Assembly: GCA_951230915.1 (NCBI GenBank)
Contig: OX579633.1
Coordinates: forward strand, 2,542,001-2,606,000
Direction of reading: 5' to 3'
Length of the DNA: 64,000 nt
DNA from: Antitrichia curtipendula
Lineage: Eukaryota > Streptophyta > Bryopsida > Hypnales > Leucodontaceae
Each line of letters opens with the position of its first letter. Position 1 is the first letter of the stretch. The position numbers were made by a program, and so were the translations under genes. Below are positions 30,234 through 43,706 of this stretch, piece after piece. The notes beneath the pieces are model-generated. The model was not told where the DNA came from. It did no database searches and was given only the letters and a program-made list of their open reading frames with translations.

Positions 30234-30281
30234 AACATGGTTGATGAGGCACATGAACGCGCATTATCAACTGATATTATT
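30234..30281 (+). pseudogene. scrap of a DEAH-box RNA helicase (motif II)
   Basis: Sixteen codons read NMVDEAHERALSTDII, matching helicase motif II of DEAH spliceosomal-type helicases (family form: MVDEAHERTLSTDIL). Neither the upstream TDG block nor downstream SAT motif is found nearby. Probably a captured or duplicated exon fragment just outside CACTA K3. Confidence 0.55.
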
Positions 30282-30289
30282 CTATTTTA

Positions 30290-32370
30290 TTTAATTAATT
30301 TAGATGAGCTTCTTCAATTGCATCTTCATTTATATTCTAGTTATTTTGCTTATCACTGGAATGAATCTTTTAATATCTTGTAGGAGTTGAAAACCACTCT
30401 CAACTAGATGACTTCTAATGTACACAAGACAACACATTACAGGATTTTGGCTAGCCATCAAGCTATAGAAATTGACAAACAATAGTAAACAGTGAAAAAC
30501 ATCAATTGGTGCGTAATCTTGACCACACAAGTAAATTCATAATGACCTTAGCCTAATATAAGCAAGTACATGACATGGGAAAAGAGCTGCAACGAACAAC
30601 TTTAACTAACATACTCATTACTAACAAAATATTAGTTAATGAGCTACCGTAGATGATCCATGAGAATTGTATGTGACAAGTAGAGGATTGTAGAATGATC
30701 CAACACTCCCCCTCCCCCTCAGTTTACTATTTCTAAAATCTAAAATTAATCTATAGTATTAATTAGGGTTGTCTTGCTTGACAAAAAATTGGGTATTGGC
30801 ATCGTATTGGACGTTTGACATTACATACCATACTAGACAAGTGTCCAGTATGTATGACATTTTTGTTTTATAAGGCCATATTCAATATTTGAAACAATTT
30901 CAAATTTCACATTAATTATGGTCTTTAGTTCAAAATATAATAGATATTTATTAAATTAAAATATTTCAATCAAATGAGACTTTAATATGTCAAAATTGTA
31001 AATGGAGAATTTACTTTAAATTCAACATTAAAATTGATTCTACTAGAAAGATGGGCCTAATGGAGGGTCTAATGCTACATTTAACTACTTCTGGACTTTC
31101 AAAGGGTTCAGAATTAATAATGGAAAAAAAACCGGTCATTTGGAGATAATGCAAAACATCAAGAGATCTATGTAAAACATTGGGAGATCAATACAAAACA
31201 TTTGAAGATCTATACAAACATCTGGAGATCTCTAGATGTTATTATCCAAAGATTTTTGAATGTTTTGTCCATAATTCATGTAAAAGTCCAAAAGTAGTTA
31301 AATGTGGCATTCTACTAGACGTCATGTTTTTATATTGTTGTCAGATTTGGAAAGATAGCCTTAGTGTCAATCTATTATGTGAGAATGAATGCATTGTCGG
31401 ACTTCAAAAAAAAATCTTTGGAGGTCTGAACATGTCAATTGGAACATGGCTACAACAATGTCATAGGCCTAGTTTTTCCAGTGCAGACTTCTAAAATTCC
31501 TCCAACGTTAGTGGATGTAGATGACTTCTCAGCCCTTGAAAATGATCTAGTCCTGACTTAACAACTTCATAAGAATGTCATCAATCTACTACTAAGAATG
31601 TACAAAGTCCAGACATATCGTCTATTTTTTTGACATAGTCGCGGACAAGATGAACATGACAAGTTCGTACAACCTTGAAAATTTAGATTTTTTCCACCTT
31701 AATACAATTGTAGTTATTACAAAATATGGTAATAGCCTGATAGGGTGCTTGATAGAATAATTAATTTTCTTGAATAGATTTTGTATCTACATAGCCTCTT
31801 TGGCAATTTTTGTAGTTGTTCTATATTATGCCTCAAAATTGGATTGACACAACTTGTTCTAATATAGCTTGCTCTCGGGGTGGGGTGGGGTGTGCACTTA
31901 GTTCTACTACAACAAACTACCTGCAAACAAGTGGTTTCTAATAAACTATAATTTCAACCTAAAATTTTGAGCATTGTTTAATAATGATTGTAGGTTTCTA
32001 TTGTCAAAATTTTCAACTAAAATAAAATATGAAATGATTTTTAGAAGAGGTTGAAAATGAACTAAAATGACATGTTTTTCAATTCAAATAATTATAGAAA
32101 ACACATTTAGATGACCATTGAATCAATATTCAACTCAAAATGAGCTTTCATTAGAGATTTACTTTTAGAAATTTTTTGTTCATTTTTTAGACAATTTTTT
32201 CTTATATAATATAGGGGTGTGAAAGTTATTTTTTAGTTTTATAGTGTATCCTTTTACTTCAAAAATTTGTAACTAATTATTATTAGCAAATAAAAATATC
32301 AATAATTCAAAACATAAACTTTCAAAGTAGGAAGATCTATTTATTTTTTATTTTTTTAATTTAAAATTCA
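30290..32370. other. no gene seen; includes a 22-bp minisatellite at 31142-31236
   Basis: AT-rich. At 31142-31236 about four units of an AAAACATxxGxAGATCTATAT type (period about 22 bp) lie in tandem; the open frame crossing them is not protein-like beyond the repeat. A poly-C run is at 32431-32452. Confidence 0.5.
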
Positions 32371-32379
32371 AAAAGTATA

Positions 32380-32930
32380 TTGGAGGTCCAAAATTTTGTT
32401 CGCACGTGGTTTCTAATGGATATTCTAAGTGCCCCCCCTCCCCCCCCCCCCCGAGAGCTTGCTCTTTCATGAGATTGACAATGTACATATGTATGCTCAT
32501 TAGATATCCAGAGGTACATCGTCTATCCAAATTTTCAAATGGCACTAAATCTCTTCCTCTCGAATAGTGGATAGAAAAATCAGAGGTTCCTTTGAGATAT
32601 CGCAAAAATGTGAATGACAACTTGGGAGATGAGCCTCATGAGGGAGGTGAATCTGGTAACTATTCCAATTGCAAAGGCAATATTGGAATGAGTGTTTGTG
32701 GTATGCAGGAACTTGCGTAAGCCTTTACAATAATATACAATGTTAAAATCATTGAGTAGAAGCAAATCCATGGTATTGGATAGGATGTTGTAAAGATTTG
32801 CCTCTATAAAAGTGGGAGTAGATAAACAATCTAATAGCTCCACGTCATCCAAACACTTGAGAATATAACATTTGTGTGATATGAGAATATATGCTGTGGA
32901 AACTATATAGGAAATCCACAACAAGATACA
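32380..32930 (-). pseudogene. Ty1/copia retrotransposon pol fragment (RT/RNase H junction)
   Basis: On the minus strand, in two frames joined by a shift near 32600: HKCYILKCLDDVELLDCLSTP, LRKFLHTTNTHSNIAFAIGI, then LRYLKGTSDFSIHYSRGRDL and RRCTSGYLMS. These correspond in order to the copia C-terminal RT and RNase H start (YL..L..TGL.DC.P.STP; YLT.TRPDIAFAVG; RYLKGT.D.GI.YSRG; D.RRSTSGY). The usual FSDSDWAGD between SRG and RRSTSG is deleted. No LTRs are recognised. Confidence 0.8.
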
Positions 32931-33687
32931 ATGATAGGATACTTAGTGTGGTCATTGTAAACTCATGGTAGAATTGCTCTTGTATCTAGAGAATCCTTTG
33001 AGAATTATTGCTACACAAGAATAGAGTCCAACTAATAAAAGGTATGTCGTGTAAACAAAGATCGTAGTACACAACAAATCGAGTGCCACAACTAACATCA
33101 AATATGTAATAAAAAATGAAGCTAGAATACATTACAAACACACCTTTGAATGCTCTCCTAACAAATAAAGAGTCCCTCCAATTAGCTAGGAACAAATATA
33201 CACATAGTCAAAGATGACTTTCGATTACGTTGCTATAACAACTATACACATTCAAGTGAATGTGGAGGTATATAGATAGGCCAATCAATTTGGTGAAGAA
33301 GTGACTAAAGATTGTAGGTTGGGTGCAATGTGAGCCCCATCCATAATCGCCTTTGATAGTGAGAAAACATAGAATCTACACACATACAAAGTCAAGCAAC
33401 TCTCACTCCATGAAAGGAGAATCCAAGAGTACAAACGTGAGAATAGAAGTGAAGACTTTACTAAATGATAAACCACCATCTCCAAGCAAAGCAAAAACAT
33501 ATAATTCTCTCCAAAAACACTCACAAAGTTTGACTTGACAACAATGTCAAGTCAAGGAGTTCTTTCCACCTAAATATTCAAACCCCAAATTAAGATGAAC
33601 TCTAAAATTAAGATGAAATTTATCCAAAATTAAGGTGAACTCTAGTAGAACTATAGAAGTCCATCTAGCACTATAAGTCAATGTAGA

Positions 33688-34720
33688 CACTATAAGAAAA
33701 TCACATTTTTGGCGATGTTTTTCTTTTAACGTGCGATGTCCAATAAAACATGAAGATAACGGAGGACATCTAGCCCAACAAGGTAGATGTCTTTGTGGAT
33801 GTTGCAAAAAACATTAGCATGTTGCTGTAAATCCAAGTTGATGTTATCATTGACGCTAACGTTTTATTTGACATGACTAAAAAACATATTGATGTTTCTT
33901 GGAATGTTCAAAAAACATAGATTGCCATGTCAACAAGATAAACAATTTTGACTATAGATAAGTTAGTAAAAATTACTACGATGAGACTTACGACGTTGAG
34001 AATTGAGACTTACGACGTTGAGAATTGAGACTTACAACAGTCAAGTTCCTATTTTTTAGTTATCCCATATCTTTTGTCTCATTGTAGACGAACAATGGAT
34101 ATAAATAGAACCTCTTAACCCATAATTCTCACTAACTTTTAATGAAAAAAATTCTTTCATTTGGCCATCAAAAATTCTCTTGATGTTAGATAGTAAGTGT
34201 TTTTTTATTCTTGTCAAATTCAACAATTATTCTTGTTTATTTTATTTTTAAATCAATATTTTCTACTAACCTTAACTTACAAGTATGATATGTAGCAATC
34301 AATGTCTTCAAAAACGTCTATCTAACCGTCAATTTAGACGTTTCTAAAAGAAATATTAAAATTCTTAAATGGCATGAAAGTGTGCTGACAAGGCATGACA
34401 CGTTAGATTTTGGTGGGTCCACATCACTTTTTTCCATGTCCACATCACCAAGAAACCCATCCACGTGGTGACGTGGCGCTTACATGGCATTGAGCTAGCC
34501 GCCAAATGATGCATCATGGGAACTTTAGAAGACCATGTTTTGGGGGATGTCTTAAAAAACAAGGTCAAAAAGAGCATGTTTTCTAAAAATTTGGCACTTT
34601 TTTTGCCTGTCCAATATGACGGATTTTAGGTGACATTTACAATGATTCCCTTTGCGTCAAAATGAATGTCAGGCCACGTTTTTTCCAAAATCACAAAAAA
34701 CACCAGTTTCTTATAGTGGG
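33688..34720. mobile_element. non-autonomous CACTA element K2
   Basis: Begins CACTATAAGAAAATCAC and ends TTTCTTATAGTG; flanks AGA (33685-33687) and GGA (34721-34723) differ at one base. Interior is homologous to K1. A 25-bp direct duplication (GAGACTTACGACGTTGAGAATT type) is at 33984-34035. Confidence 0.75.
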
Positions 34721-34723
34721 AGT

Positions 34724-37700
34724 GGCTCCAATGTCACTTCACATGACTGATAACTATTTAGCTATCAATACATTCATGCTACATCCTAAATGACTGCCAT
34801 AAGCCATCTAGGGTCTTGTGTAATCAATATTTAAATTATAGTATGATAAATTAATAAAATTGACTTTTAATAAATTAAAAAAAAACGAACTCAAAAAATA
34901 GGGGATATGGTTTCAATAGAAACATTCATCTCTAATAAAAATTTCAAGTTCATTGGATTCATGATTCAAAAGCTGTAATGAATGACAAGTTTGTCACGCT
35001 ACTTGGAACAAAAAAACAATACCAATGTTTCTTACAATCACCCATGGCTATTGGCATATGGTTTTAAAAAATGCCTCAAACCCCATTAGAGCAGTAACCT
35101 ATAGTTTTGGGTCTTAGTCTTAAATAAATTGAAAGGACATTTTGTTAGGGGGGTTGTGTCCTTGTATGTATTCAAGGAAAACTTTAGGATGAAATCTTTT
35201 TTTTTCATCCAATGTCTTTTGTAAGAATTGCTTGAAATCATTTTCAACAAAAAATTTGGATTTTCCTTCTTTGTGATTTGTTTTGACTTTCCTACTTAAG
35301 TAAATGACAAATCAATAGATCACCATATATCTATATTTTAGTCATAAAATAAATCTTTCTTAAATTCAACGCCAACTATTGAAATGAAGTTTCACAAGTC
35401 TAGTTTTACTCTAATTTGAAAATTTGAAAAATTCCCTCCAAAAAATATTTTGTTACAATTTGAACCACAAGCATATATCTATTGAGTGTTGGTTTTTTAA
35501 TTTTAAATTGAAAAAATAAATTATTTGAACCTTGATATTTTTACACTATTGTATATATTTGTACAAAAAATTCAAATTTTTAAATATTTTTGTACTTGAT
35601 ATGAATTTTTTTCATTTTATATTAAAAAATTAACTATAATTTTAAATTTACATTTAAAAATCTATAATTTTTATGATTTATAAAAGACATGTAATTTGAT
35701 CTCTAAAATATAAATTATTTTGACATTCATGTATAGTTGCAAAATGGGAGCATACAAACTAAAGGGCTTTGAATCCTTCTCTAAAAGTTTTCCATCTAGG
35801 CATGGATTTAGTAGATTAAAAACTTTCATGTTACATTTATATTCATATTATTTCAGAATATTTTGCAATTTTAGATTTTATTTTTATTTTCAACTGCTTA
35901 AATAAATTTTTAAGAATTGGAGCAAAATGAAATGTTGAACCCAATTGCAAGAATGGAGATTTAGTTTGGCATCACATGGCTTCATAAACTACCAACCAAT
36001 TTGCAAAGGATAAAAGGCACTAATAAGAATAAGATGATTGTTAATGTAAGCATATTTTTGCTTCTTTCATATTTTGTAAAGCATATAACATTGTTCACTA
36101 ATTAGCATTGCTCTCCTTTAGCTTGAAGAAGAATGAGGTACTTAGGAATTTGAAGAAGAATCAAGTATCTAAGAAGGAATTTTATAAGGTGGTCAATCTT
36201 TATTAGCCTACACTATGGATAATTCCATGTCTTTCAGTCAATATTGTTGGACTTCAACAATGTTTTGAATCCTACATACTTTGTTTAGTAATGTTTTGTA
36301 AAATTTGAATTAAGAGTCTATTTACAAAGGTACTAAACAACTTTTGGATTCCTTGGATGTGACATTGAGAGAAGGTGCATCACTAACATTATTTGCCTAG
36401 TAGACAAGGAAGACAAAGAACTGAGTTAAAAGATCTTCAAATGGATGTATTCTAAAGTATGCAAAACATTAGAGGAAATAAATGAGAGGGTGAACAACTC
36501 ATTAAGCCTCATGCTTGCAATGATCGAGAAAAGCAAGATCTAAACTCACATCTTGTGGAGTTGTTTTATGAGTCCTACTCCAAAGACTGAAAACAATAAG
36601 AGTTGTCTCCAATGGAATTAACAAGAGCAACACCTTCAACCAAAGACACTACAATATTGAAGATTCGATAGAGGAAGCCCTAATAAATATCATATCAAGT
36701 AAATATCATTTTAACTTTAAAAAGTCAATTTAGTTGGCCATGAAGTGGGCAATCTAAGAATAAAATAGGTTCAAGTTTTGGTACTATACAACCTTCTAAT
36801 AAATTACAATGAGATACAAAGGTTATTTTTAACTATACTTTCTATACAACAACGCCAGGATGTGAGCCCATGAGCATGGATCTAAGAGTAGTGAGTAGGG
36901 GTTGTATGAGTCTAGAGCCTAGAAATTTAAAATATGATGTAATTTATTAAAAAATTGGTTTAAAAGTTAAAAGATTGATGTCGTTCAAAAAATTATTATA
37001 TTTTAAAAATATGACCTATTACTATGGGATCTATGACCATAGATTTAAGATTTAAAAGCCTGACAAGTTGATGTTATTGCATGTTTTGATATTTATATCA
37101 CGTTCTAAGAAGTTGTCCTAAGGTGAAGTGATCAGTGTCTCTGATAGAGTCTTATACTAGGTTCATTTTACATTTCTTTTCAATTTTTAGGCCTTTCCTT
37201 TGTTCTTGTTATTAATGTGACTTAATATTTTATTGCTCTACTACATATAACATTTGTCATCAAGTGCAATTATAATTATTTTTATAAATCATTTATTTCA
37301 TGCAACAAGAGTTTGGTAAAGATAGCTATTCATTCAGATTTGGAGAAGCAACTCTCTATTGTAGATCCTAAGCACATCATGGTCTTCAAGACTGGATCAA
37401 GTGAAGTGTCACTATGAAACTCTTGATGAAAGTCCAAAAAAGATTCAAGAGAAACTTTGGATGTTGGCAACATCCACAATGGAGACTTCTATCAGTTCTA
37501 TGAGGATTCACTAGGGATTAATACATGTATTTGGTATATAATATATAACTACTATGTTTGTTTTAAACATTCAATATCCAAGATATTTTTTGTTTTTATT
37601 TATATATTACAAAAGTAAAATAAAATAGGTAGACCATGTTCATCATTTAAATTTACATGAAGGCCCATGATAAAGATTACATTGATTAATTAATCATTCA

Positions 37701-38099
37701 AAAGGATTGTTCATAATTTAGTGTTTGTAATGTTTATACCCTTTGTTTGTCATCAGAATTATGTCCAACCTCTACAACCTACTTTTGTTACTCTTTCTAT
37801 TTTAGACTTCATAAACTTCACCTCTATAATGGTGTTATAACGTATTGTACTTTTACATTTAAGTGCTTCATAGTGAGACATTTTAAACCACTACACCTAC
37901 TTTCATTGTGTATTTGCTTACACACACTATCTATTTTGACTATATCTCACTTTTGGAAAATATATTGGTTTAATTTTTTGGTACAAAATTGTGCACCATC
38001 ATATTCATTTGTTATTCATTTAGATTGTAGATCCTTACATCTAATCCCACAGGCATAGGTCACTAATGGATTCACAAATCCTAAATAGAAAAAAAAATG
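34724..38099. other. no gene seen
   Basis: Very AT-rich. Short stretches look vaguely coding (36120-36260, 36405-36680, 37320-37500) but every frame is broken and none shows a domain; they may be remnants of an unidentified element. 35400-35530 resembles 39960-40090. Confidence 0.35.
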
Positions 38100-38146
38100 A
38101 AGGCTCATAGGCTCTCAAGCTCACATGCTCACATACTAGCATCCCC
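38100..38146 (-). mobile_element. lone end of MITE family G
   Basis: GGCTCTCAAGCTCACATGC then TCACATACTAGCATCC is the right-type end of G1/G2 (TCACATAATAGCA). The opposite end is absent nearby. Confidence 0.45.
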
Positions 38147-38849
38147 ACTTTTCTACATATGGAGGTAACATATCAAAATTTGGAAGAGGGGATTACTTAT
38201 TTAAAGGGGCAAGAAATATCATATATTCTTTTTGTCCCCAAATGATCTTTTGATTCGACAAAATGTTCGGGATTAGAATTCAAAGCAACAATATTATTTC
38301 AACCCGTTTCATTCATTCTCTACAATTACTCTCATCACTGCCACCAAATTTCCTTTTTTTCATCAAATGTGCAATAGGAAGATCATAATGGAACCAAAAA
38401 AATTATAGGAAATCAAAAGATTATTTTGGAATGGAAAGAGTATCATTAAAATCTTCCATTCTCGTCAACAAAAATAAGCTTCACCTTTGAAGTATCCAAT
38501 CTAGTTAACTTGCCAATGTATCTTTGTTTCCCGACAATCTTGGCCTCCCTAGCCACATCGCCTCGATAGTACATGAAATCAATTCTAGTCTCTTTGGACT
38601 AAGGTCATTGGACTCAGGATTAGAATATTTATCATCAAACAAGAAGAATTAGACATCCTACCTATAACATTCACAATTCTATTTCTCAATGGTGCATGAC
38701 AACACACTTTCAACTAGGATACAATGGGAGAACATCCTAGTGTAAACCATGTCTTTATTTTAAGACATGGTTTAATTTTCTTATGTGTAACTTATAGGAG
38801 ATGTATTGAAGAAGGAATAATTGTCAAACAAAAAAGAAAAGTAAGGTAA

Positions 38850-39180
38850 CTACACCTAAAAGCATTTGAATAAGCAATCAACATGGTTTCCATTATCATA
38901 TTTGATTTTTTGTAGAATCTTATTGACAATCAAAAAGAAATTCTAGATTCTCTTAGTATACATTTTTGAAGCACTATATGAATAAAATACCAATTTCAAA
39001 GTGCTAAAAACAATAGATGTTTCAAAGTCTAATCCTAGACTTTCTTGAATAGTGGGAGAATATTTTAGACAAGAATCAATAGGTGTCAATTTTAGAAAGG
39101 GGTCAAAATTAGGTGTTGTTACCTTAATCAACAATGTAATCTTGGTTGTACAAGAACAAAGCCAACTCATCTCCAATTTA
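38850..39180 (+). repeat. interspersed repeat S, copy 2
   Basis: AAGGTAACTACACCTAAAA matches copy 1 (5860-6060); the CAAAGTCTAATCCTAGAC...ATATTTTAGxCAAGAxxx..GGGxTCAAAATxAGGTG part matches copy 3 (63470-63630). Function and superfamily unknown. Confidence 0.5.
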
Positions 39181-40658
39181 GCCACCTTAGAAGAAATTCA
39201 CAAGTCTTATTAAGTTTCCAACATATATTTGACTTTCTGGCAACTATATAAAATAGTAAAATTAGGTTGCTCTATACTAATTTCTTGACATTTGACACTA
39301 TAAATAATTATTGTTACTATACAAGATTGCACTACTTTTGAATTAGGTATTGTTGTAATTGAGACTCATGAACCTCTACATGTACAAATGGAAATATTTG
39401 TAGAAGTATTTGTTTATTTTGATGGCTTGTAAAATAAATTACTTAGAGCCTTAACTCCTTAGCATTCCAATGTCTCAATTTTGGACAATGAACATAGAGG
39501 TTCCAAGGTTTTTTTTTACTACATAACTTCTCATTCATCCAAACCAATGCTTGAATTTTCTTTTTTAACTTTTTATATGATGAATTTGATGAAATCTAGG
39601 TATATAATATATATTTATAAAGATAAAAGCAAAAATATGCAAATATTTAACCTTGGAACGCCACCGGCGCCATTGTGTAGCGCTTAGACAACAATCCAAT
39701 GACCTGCAAAGTTATTGGAAGCGTTTTTTCATCCCTATTTTTCTTGATGACCTTTTATGCTAGGTTATAAAGAGTATCCAATGAAGTTTGTACTCTTGCC
39801 AATGTTTTTCTTCACATAAATGGGAAGTTAGTGAAAAAAACAGATCACAAAATACACTATTTTAGTGTATTTGGGGAAGTTGTTGCTCCTTGTTGTAAAT
39901 TTGAAACTTCTTCACAAAAATGATATTTTATGAGTTTAATCCCAACTCACAAAATGAAGTTCATCTACTCTAATTTCTACTCCAATTTGAATTTTGAAAA
40001 AATTCCTAATGTTGAATATTTTATTACAATTTGAACTTTGGATGTATTTTCATTGTCTATTGAATTCTAATCTTAGAATGACAGGGAAATTGAGTTTATA
40101 CTAAGATTTTTGTCATTGTAATATACACATAAGGTGAAATTTTCAGATTTTTTTAAATAATTTTCTATTTGGTCATGGGTCTGTCATTTAGGGGCTAAAA
40201 ATGACTTAGACATCAAAGGGTTAAACTTCCCACCATTGGAGAAGTAGAGACCTATAGGCATGCGTATGGCAGAAGACATCAATGGCTCTGTACGACTGTA
40301 CCTACTCTTAAGCATTAAAAGTAGGACAAACTTATTTGGTAGCTTATTGCATAATTGATATCTTATTGCAGATTTTGTTGTCTAGGAAGTACATAGAAAG
40401 GGGAAATAAACATGTCCTACCTTTAACGATTAGATTAACACTATGCCGATGGCTAAGGGTGACATTTCTTCATTTGCCTACATTTTCAAAAGCCATATAA
40501 TTTATTTTCATGTTGCAAAATCTCAAGTTGCATGATTGGCCACCATGATTGTAGGTTGGTGGCTCACCAATAAGAAGTTAAAACATTTTCTAGGTGATTG
40601 CAAGAAACACCTACTGATTTTGTTGCATATTTGTACTCGTGATTTTTTCTATATTATT
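39181..40658. other. no gene seen
   Basis: AT-rich. 39255-39340 (AAATTAGGTTGC...CTAATTTCT) recurs at 54720-54790. Around 40170-40223 GTCATTTAGGGGCTAA and CAAAGGGTTAA look like degraded ends of TTAA-type elements. Confidence 0.35.
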
Positions 40659-41571
40659 TTAACATCTAAAGTCCCATTGGCCCCTTAAGGGACAAATGAA
40701 TTTCAGGTTGAGTCCTACAGTTTCAGTTTTTTTGAAACTTTTTTTGAGGATAGGAAAATACATTGACTTTCTAGAAATATTACTTTTTTATTTGAATTTG
40801 TGCCCCAAAGAAAAAAAAATATGCCTCCCTAAGCTCTAAATGGGTTTGTAAGGTATTACAAAAAAAATCACAAAAAGTCAAAATAATTTTTTTTAATATT
40901 GTTTCTCATAGAAAGTATTTTTGTCTATATGAAAAGATTTTAATCATTGTATTTGGACTAGTGATAAGATAGTTATAAACAATCTTGTTTTGAAGGCAAT
41001 TTAAATATTTTTTTGGACAAATAACTTACAAGATTCATTTTTGAATGCAATTTTCAAAATTTAAATAAAAAACTTTAACAAGGTTTATTTTGCTTGCTAA
41101 AAAAATCTCACCATTGAAATTGTTGTGCTTCAATTCCATTTCAGACCAATTAATGACTTAGTTTTTTCTTCAATCTTATACTTGCTTCCACTTAATAATT
41201 TTTAAAGAATAAAAATCAAGTGTTCTTTATATAATTTTTTTTCTAGACTTTCAACTCAGTTCTTCAACACAATTTTCTTCTAATTCAATATTGGTAATTC
41301 AAAAATTTTAAGCTAAGGAAATTCAAAGCTTTAAAATCTAGTCAAGGAAGGGATAAAACAACAGTTTATTTTACTTCAAATGCAAATATCTTGCAATCCA
41401 CATGGTCAAAGTTTCTGAAATTTCTTTCTAATTTCTCATGCTATTCTTGTATAAGATCATACAATTAGATATGCAAAAATTATAATTTTTAAAGTTATTG
41501 CACTTTACAATAGAAATGGCAGTTTTTGAATGGAATTTGATGGAAAATTGCCTTGGGATTTTATGGATTAA
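40659..41571 (+). mobile_element. TTAA-type non-autonomous element, family D copy 2 (D2)
   Basis: Starts TTAACATCTAAAGTCCCATT and ends CCTTGGGATTTTATGGATTAA; the ends are inverted relative to each other with some mismatches. 913 bp. Just inside the start is GGCCCCTTAAGGGACAAA, a near-palindrome shared with D1 and the 4722 fragment. The second half parallels family A (GCAATCCACATGGTC, AGAAATGGCAGTTTT). Confidence 0.75.
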
Positions 41572-43464
41572 AATTGGAAAAATAATTTTTATTTATTTTT
41601 AAATATGGCCAATGCATACACCTTCAAGAATATTTTACTTTAGGAGGATAAAGCATGGAAAATTTCTCTAAGTATAAAAATTTTAAAAATAAGAAATCTC
41701 AAAAAAAAAAATACTTTGATGTTTCAATTTTTTTAAATAGAAAAAGAAATTGCAAAACAAAATAAAAGTTACCCATTTGTGACAATTCTAAAAGGATGGT
41801 CATTCACCAAAATAACCACAAAAATAATATTTTAAATGTTTCAAAATAAAAGTAGAAAAAAATTTACTTTGTGAGCTTCCATACTACATAGAATTAACTA
41901 TTTTAAAAATTTCTTCACATACCGGTAACCAAACAACTTTCTTTTTCCAAATGAAGCAATAATTTTTTTAGAATGAAGTAACTTAATCCCTTGTTTGATT
42001 GTAGCAATCTTAGTTTTGAATATAAAAATAGAAAGATAATCCAATCTAATTTGTATTTGAAAAAAATTTGAAAAAAAAATTTACACAAAAATGGTTCCAT
42101 TTGTGGGCATTTAGGGGTTAGTTTGTAGCACAGATATTCAAATTGAAATGAGCCATGCATTCTGATATTTGCAAAAGTAGCACAAAAGATCATATAATTT
42201 GGAATTATGAGACTATCATATCATATGTATTGAATGTTTACATAATTCATAATTTAGTTTAGAAGGGCAGAATAAATAATTTTTCAACTTGATTCTTCTA
42301 ACATGGTTTATAGAAATTATTAATTTGTGCAATTTTAACTATTGGATGGGAGCACAAAACACTTTATATTATTTGTTGCAATTTGGAAAAATACCAAATT
42401 AATACTATAAGTATCACTAGTATTTGAAGTACCAAAAAAGGGACAAACCAAAAACTGCATCCATTCAAATTTGTCTCAATTTGAAGGATAAAATGTTAAG
42501 GATACAATAATCTAATGGCACATGATAACAAGAATATGCAACACCTATCAGCTAATAAACCCCACAATATATTAAGTACAAGTAGAAAATTTGGTACTAG
42601 CATGGAAACATATGAAACTTTGCATTGGGATTGCAACCAAGGTCAATTTAGGATGCCAAGGAATATAGGCGCCTTCTAAGGGGAAGAGGCAAATTAATGA
42701 TATAAATGCAAACAAAACCACTTCAACAGGCAACTATTTAAGGACTTATAGGGCAATATAATGCTAATTGAAACTTGGCTAAAGAATTTTATTGACTTCC
42801 AAGACTACCCTTCTAATAGGAAGATGTATGAAGTTCTTTTAGCTATAATAAACATTGACAATAGAGAGTCTAAAAGAAGAAATATGAATTGAATAAAACA
42901 ATACGAAGTAGAATTGCAAGATTGAGACAAGTATAGATTTTTTTCATTTACTTTGGGCAGTGAATTAGCAATCTTCATTAGACTGATGTCATTGTTTAGT
43001 ATTTACATCTATTCATATAGATTAAACATGCAAAAAGTCAATGAAATTTAAATATTATCTATCCAAAGTAATGTACATTCATCCTCACAAGAGTGATATT
43101 GTCCTAAAAATATGTAGCAATTCACTAAAAATGCAAGAATATATAGTCAAATATTCCATTCAAATAAAGGGATATTGCTTTTGAGTAAAATATTTCTCAA
43201 TCCTCCCCACTGGGACAACTAGTTAGCAATGGATTGACCCAATAATGCACAAAGAAAATGTATACAAAGTATGGATGACATATTTCATTTGGATTGTCAT
43301 GCCTTCTACCCCCACCTATATAAAGGACAAGCTTTTTTTTCATCCTTCAGTTATTAAGTTCACTGAGATTTTTAATTGAACAGAATAATAAAATTAATAG
43401 AACCACCTATTACATTAAAAACTTTTTATTGATACTAACAACAATTCAATATGCTAATAACAAC
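41572..43464. other. no gene seen
   Basis: AT-rich intergenic DNA. GGGCATTTAGGGGTTAG near 42104-42120 looks like a degraded TTAA-type end. Confidence 0.35.
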
Positions 43465-43706
43465 GATACTAGTATGTGAACTCAAGAATGTGAGCATGTG
43501 AGCAGTGGGCCTACAATATAAGGACCTACAATATAGGTACCACACACTATAGAAGGTGTATGTATCATAAACACCTATAATATGGATATTTATAACATAT
43601 ATATCCTATAATCATAGACAATTTATATAATATATACATCTATAGTATAAGTGTATAGTATTCTAGGCTCATGGGCTTACACTCTTATGCTCACATAATA
43701 GCAATC
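43465..43706 (+). mobile_element. MITE family G, copy 2
   Basis: ACTAGTATGTGAACTCAAG at the left and TGCTCACATAATAGCAATC at the right; the interior (ACCACACACTATAGAAGGTG, TATCATAAACACCTATAA) is nearly the same as in G1 at 6126-6352, with one extra ACCTACAATATAGG unit. Confidence 0.6.

Noticed and set aside
31142..31236. Short tandem units as a CRISPR array
   Set aside because: Units are contiguous without spacers, and this is plant nuclear DNA; it is a minisatellite.
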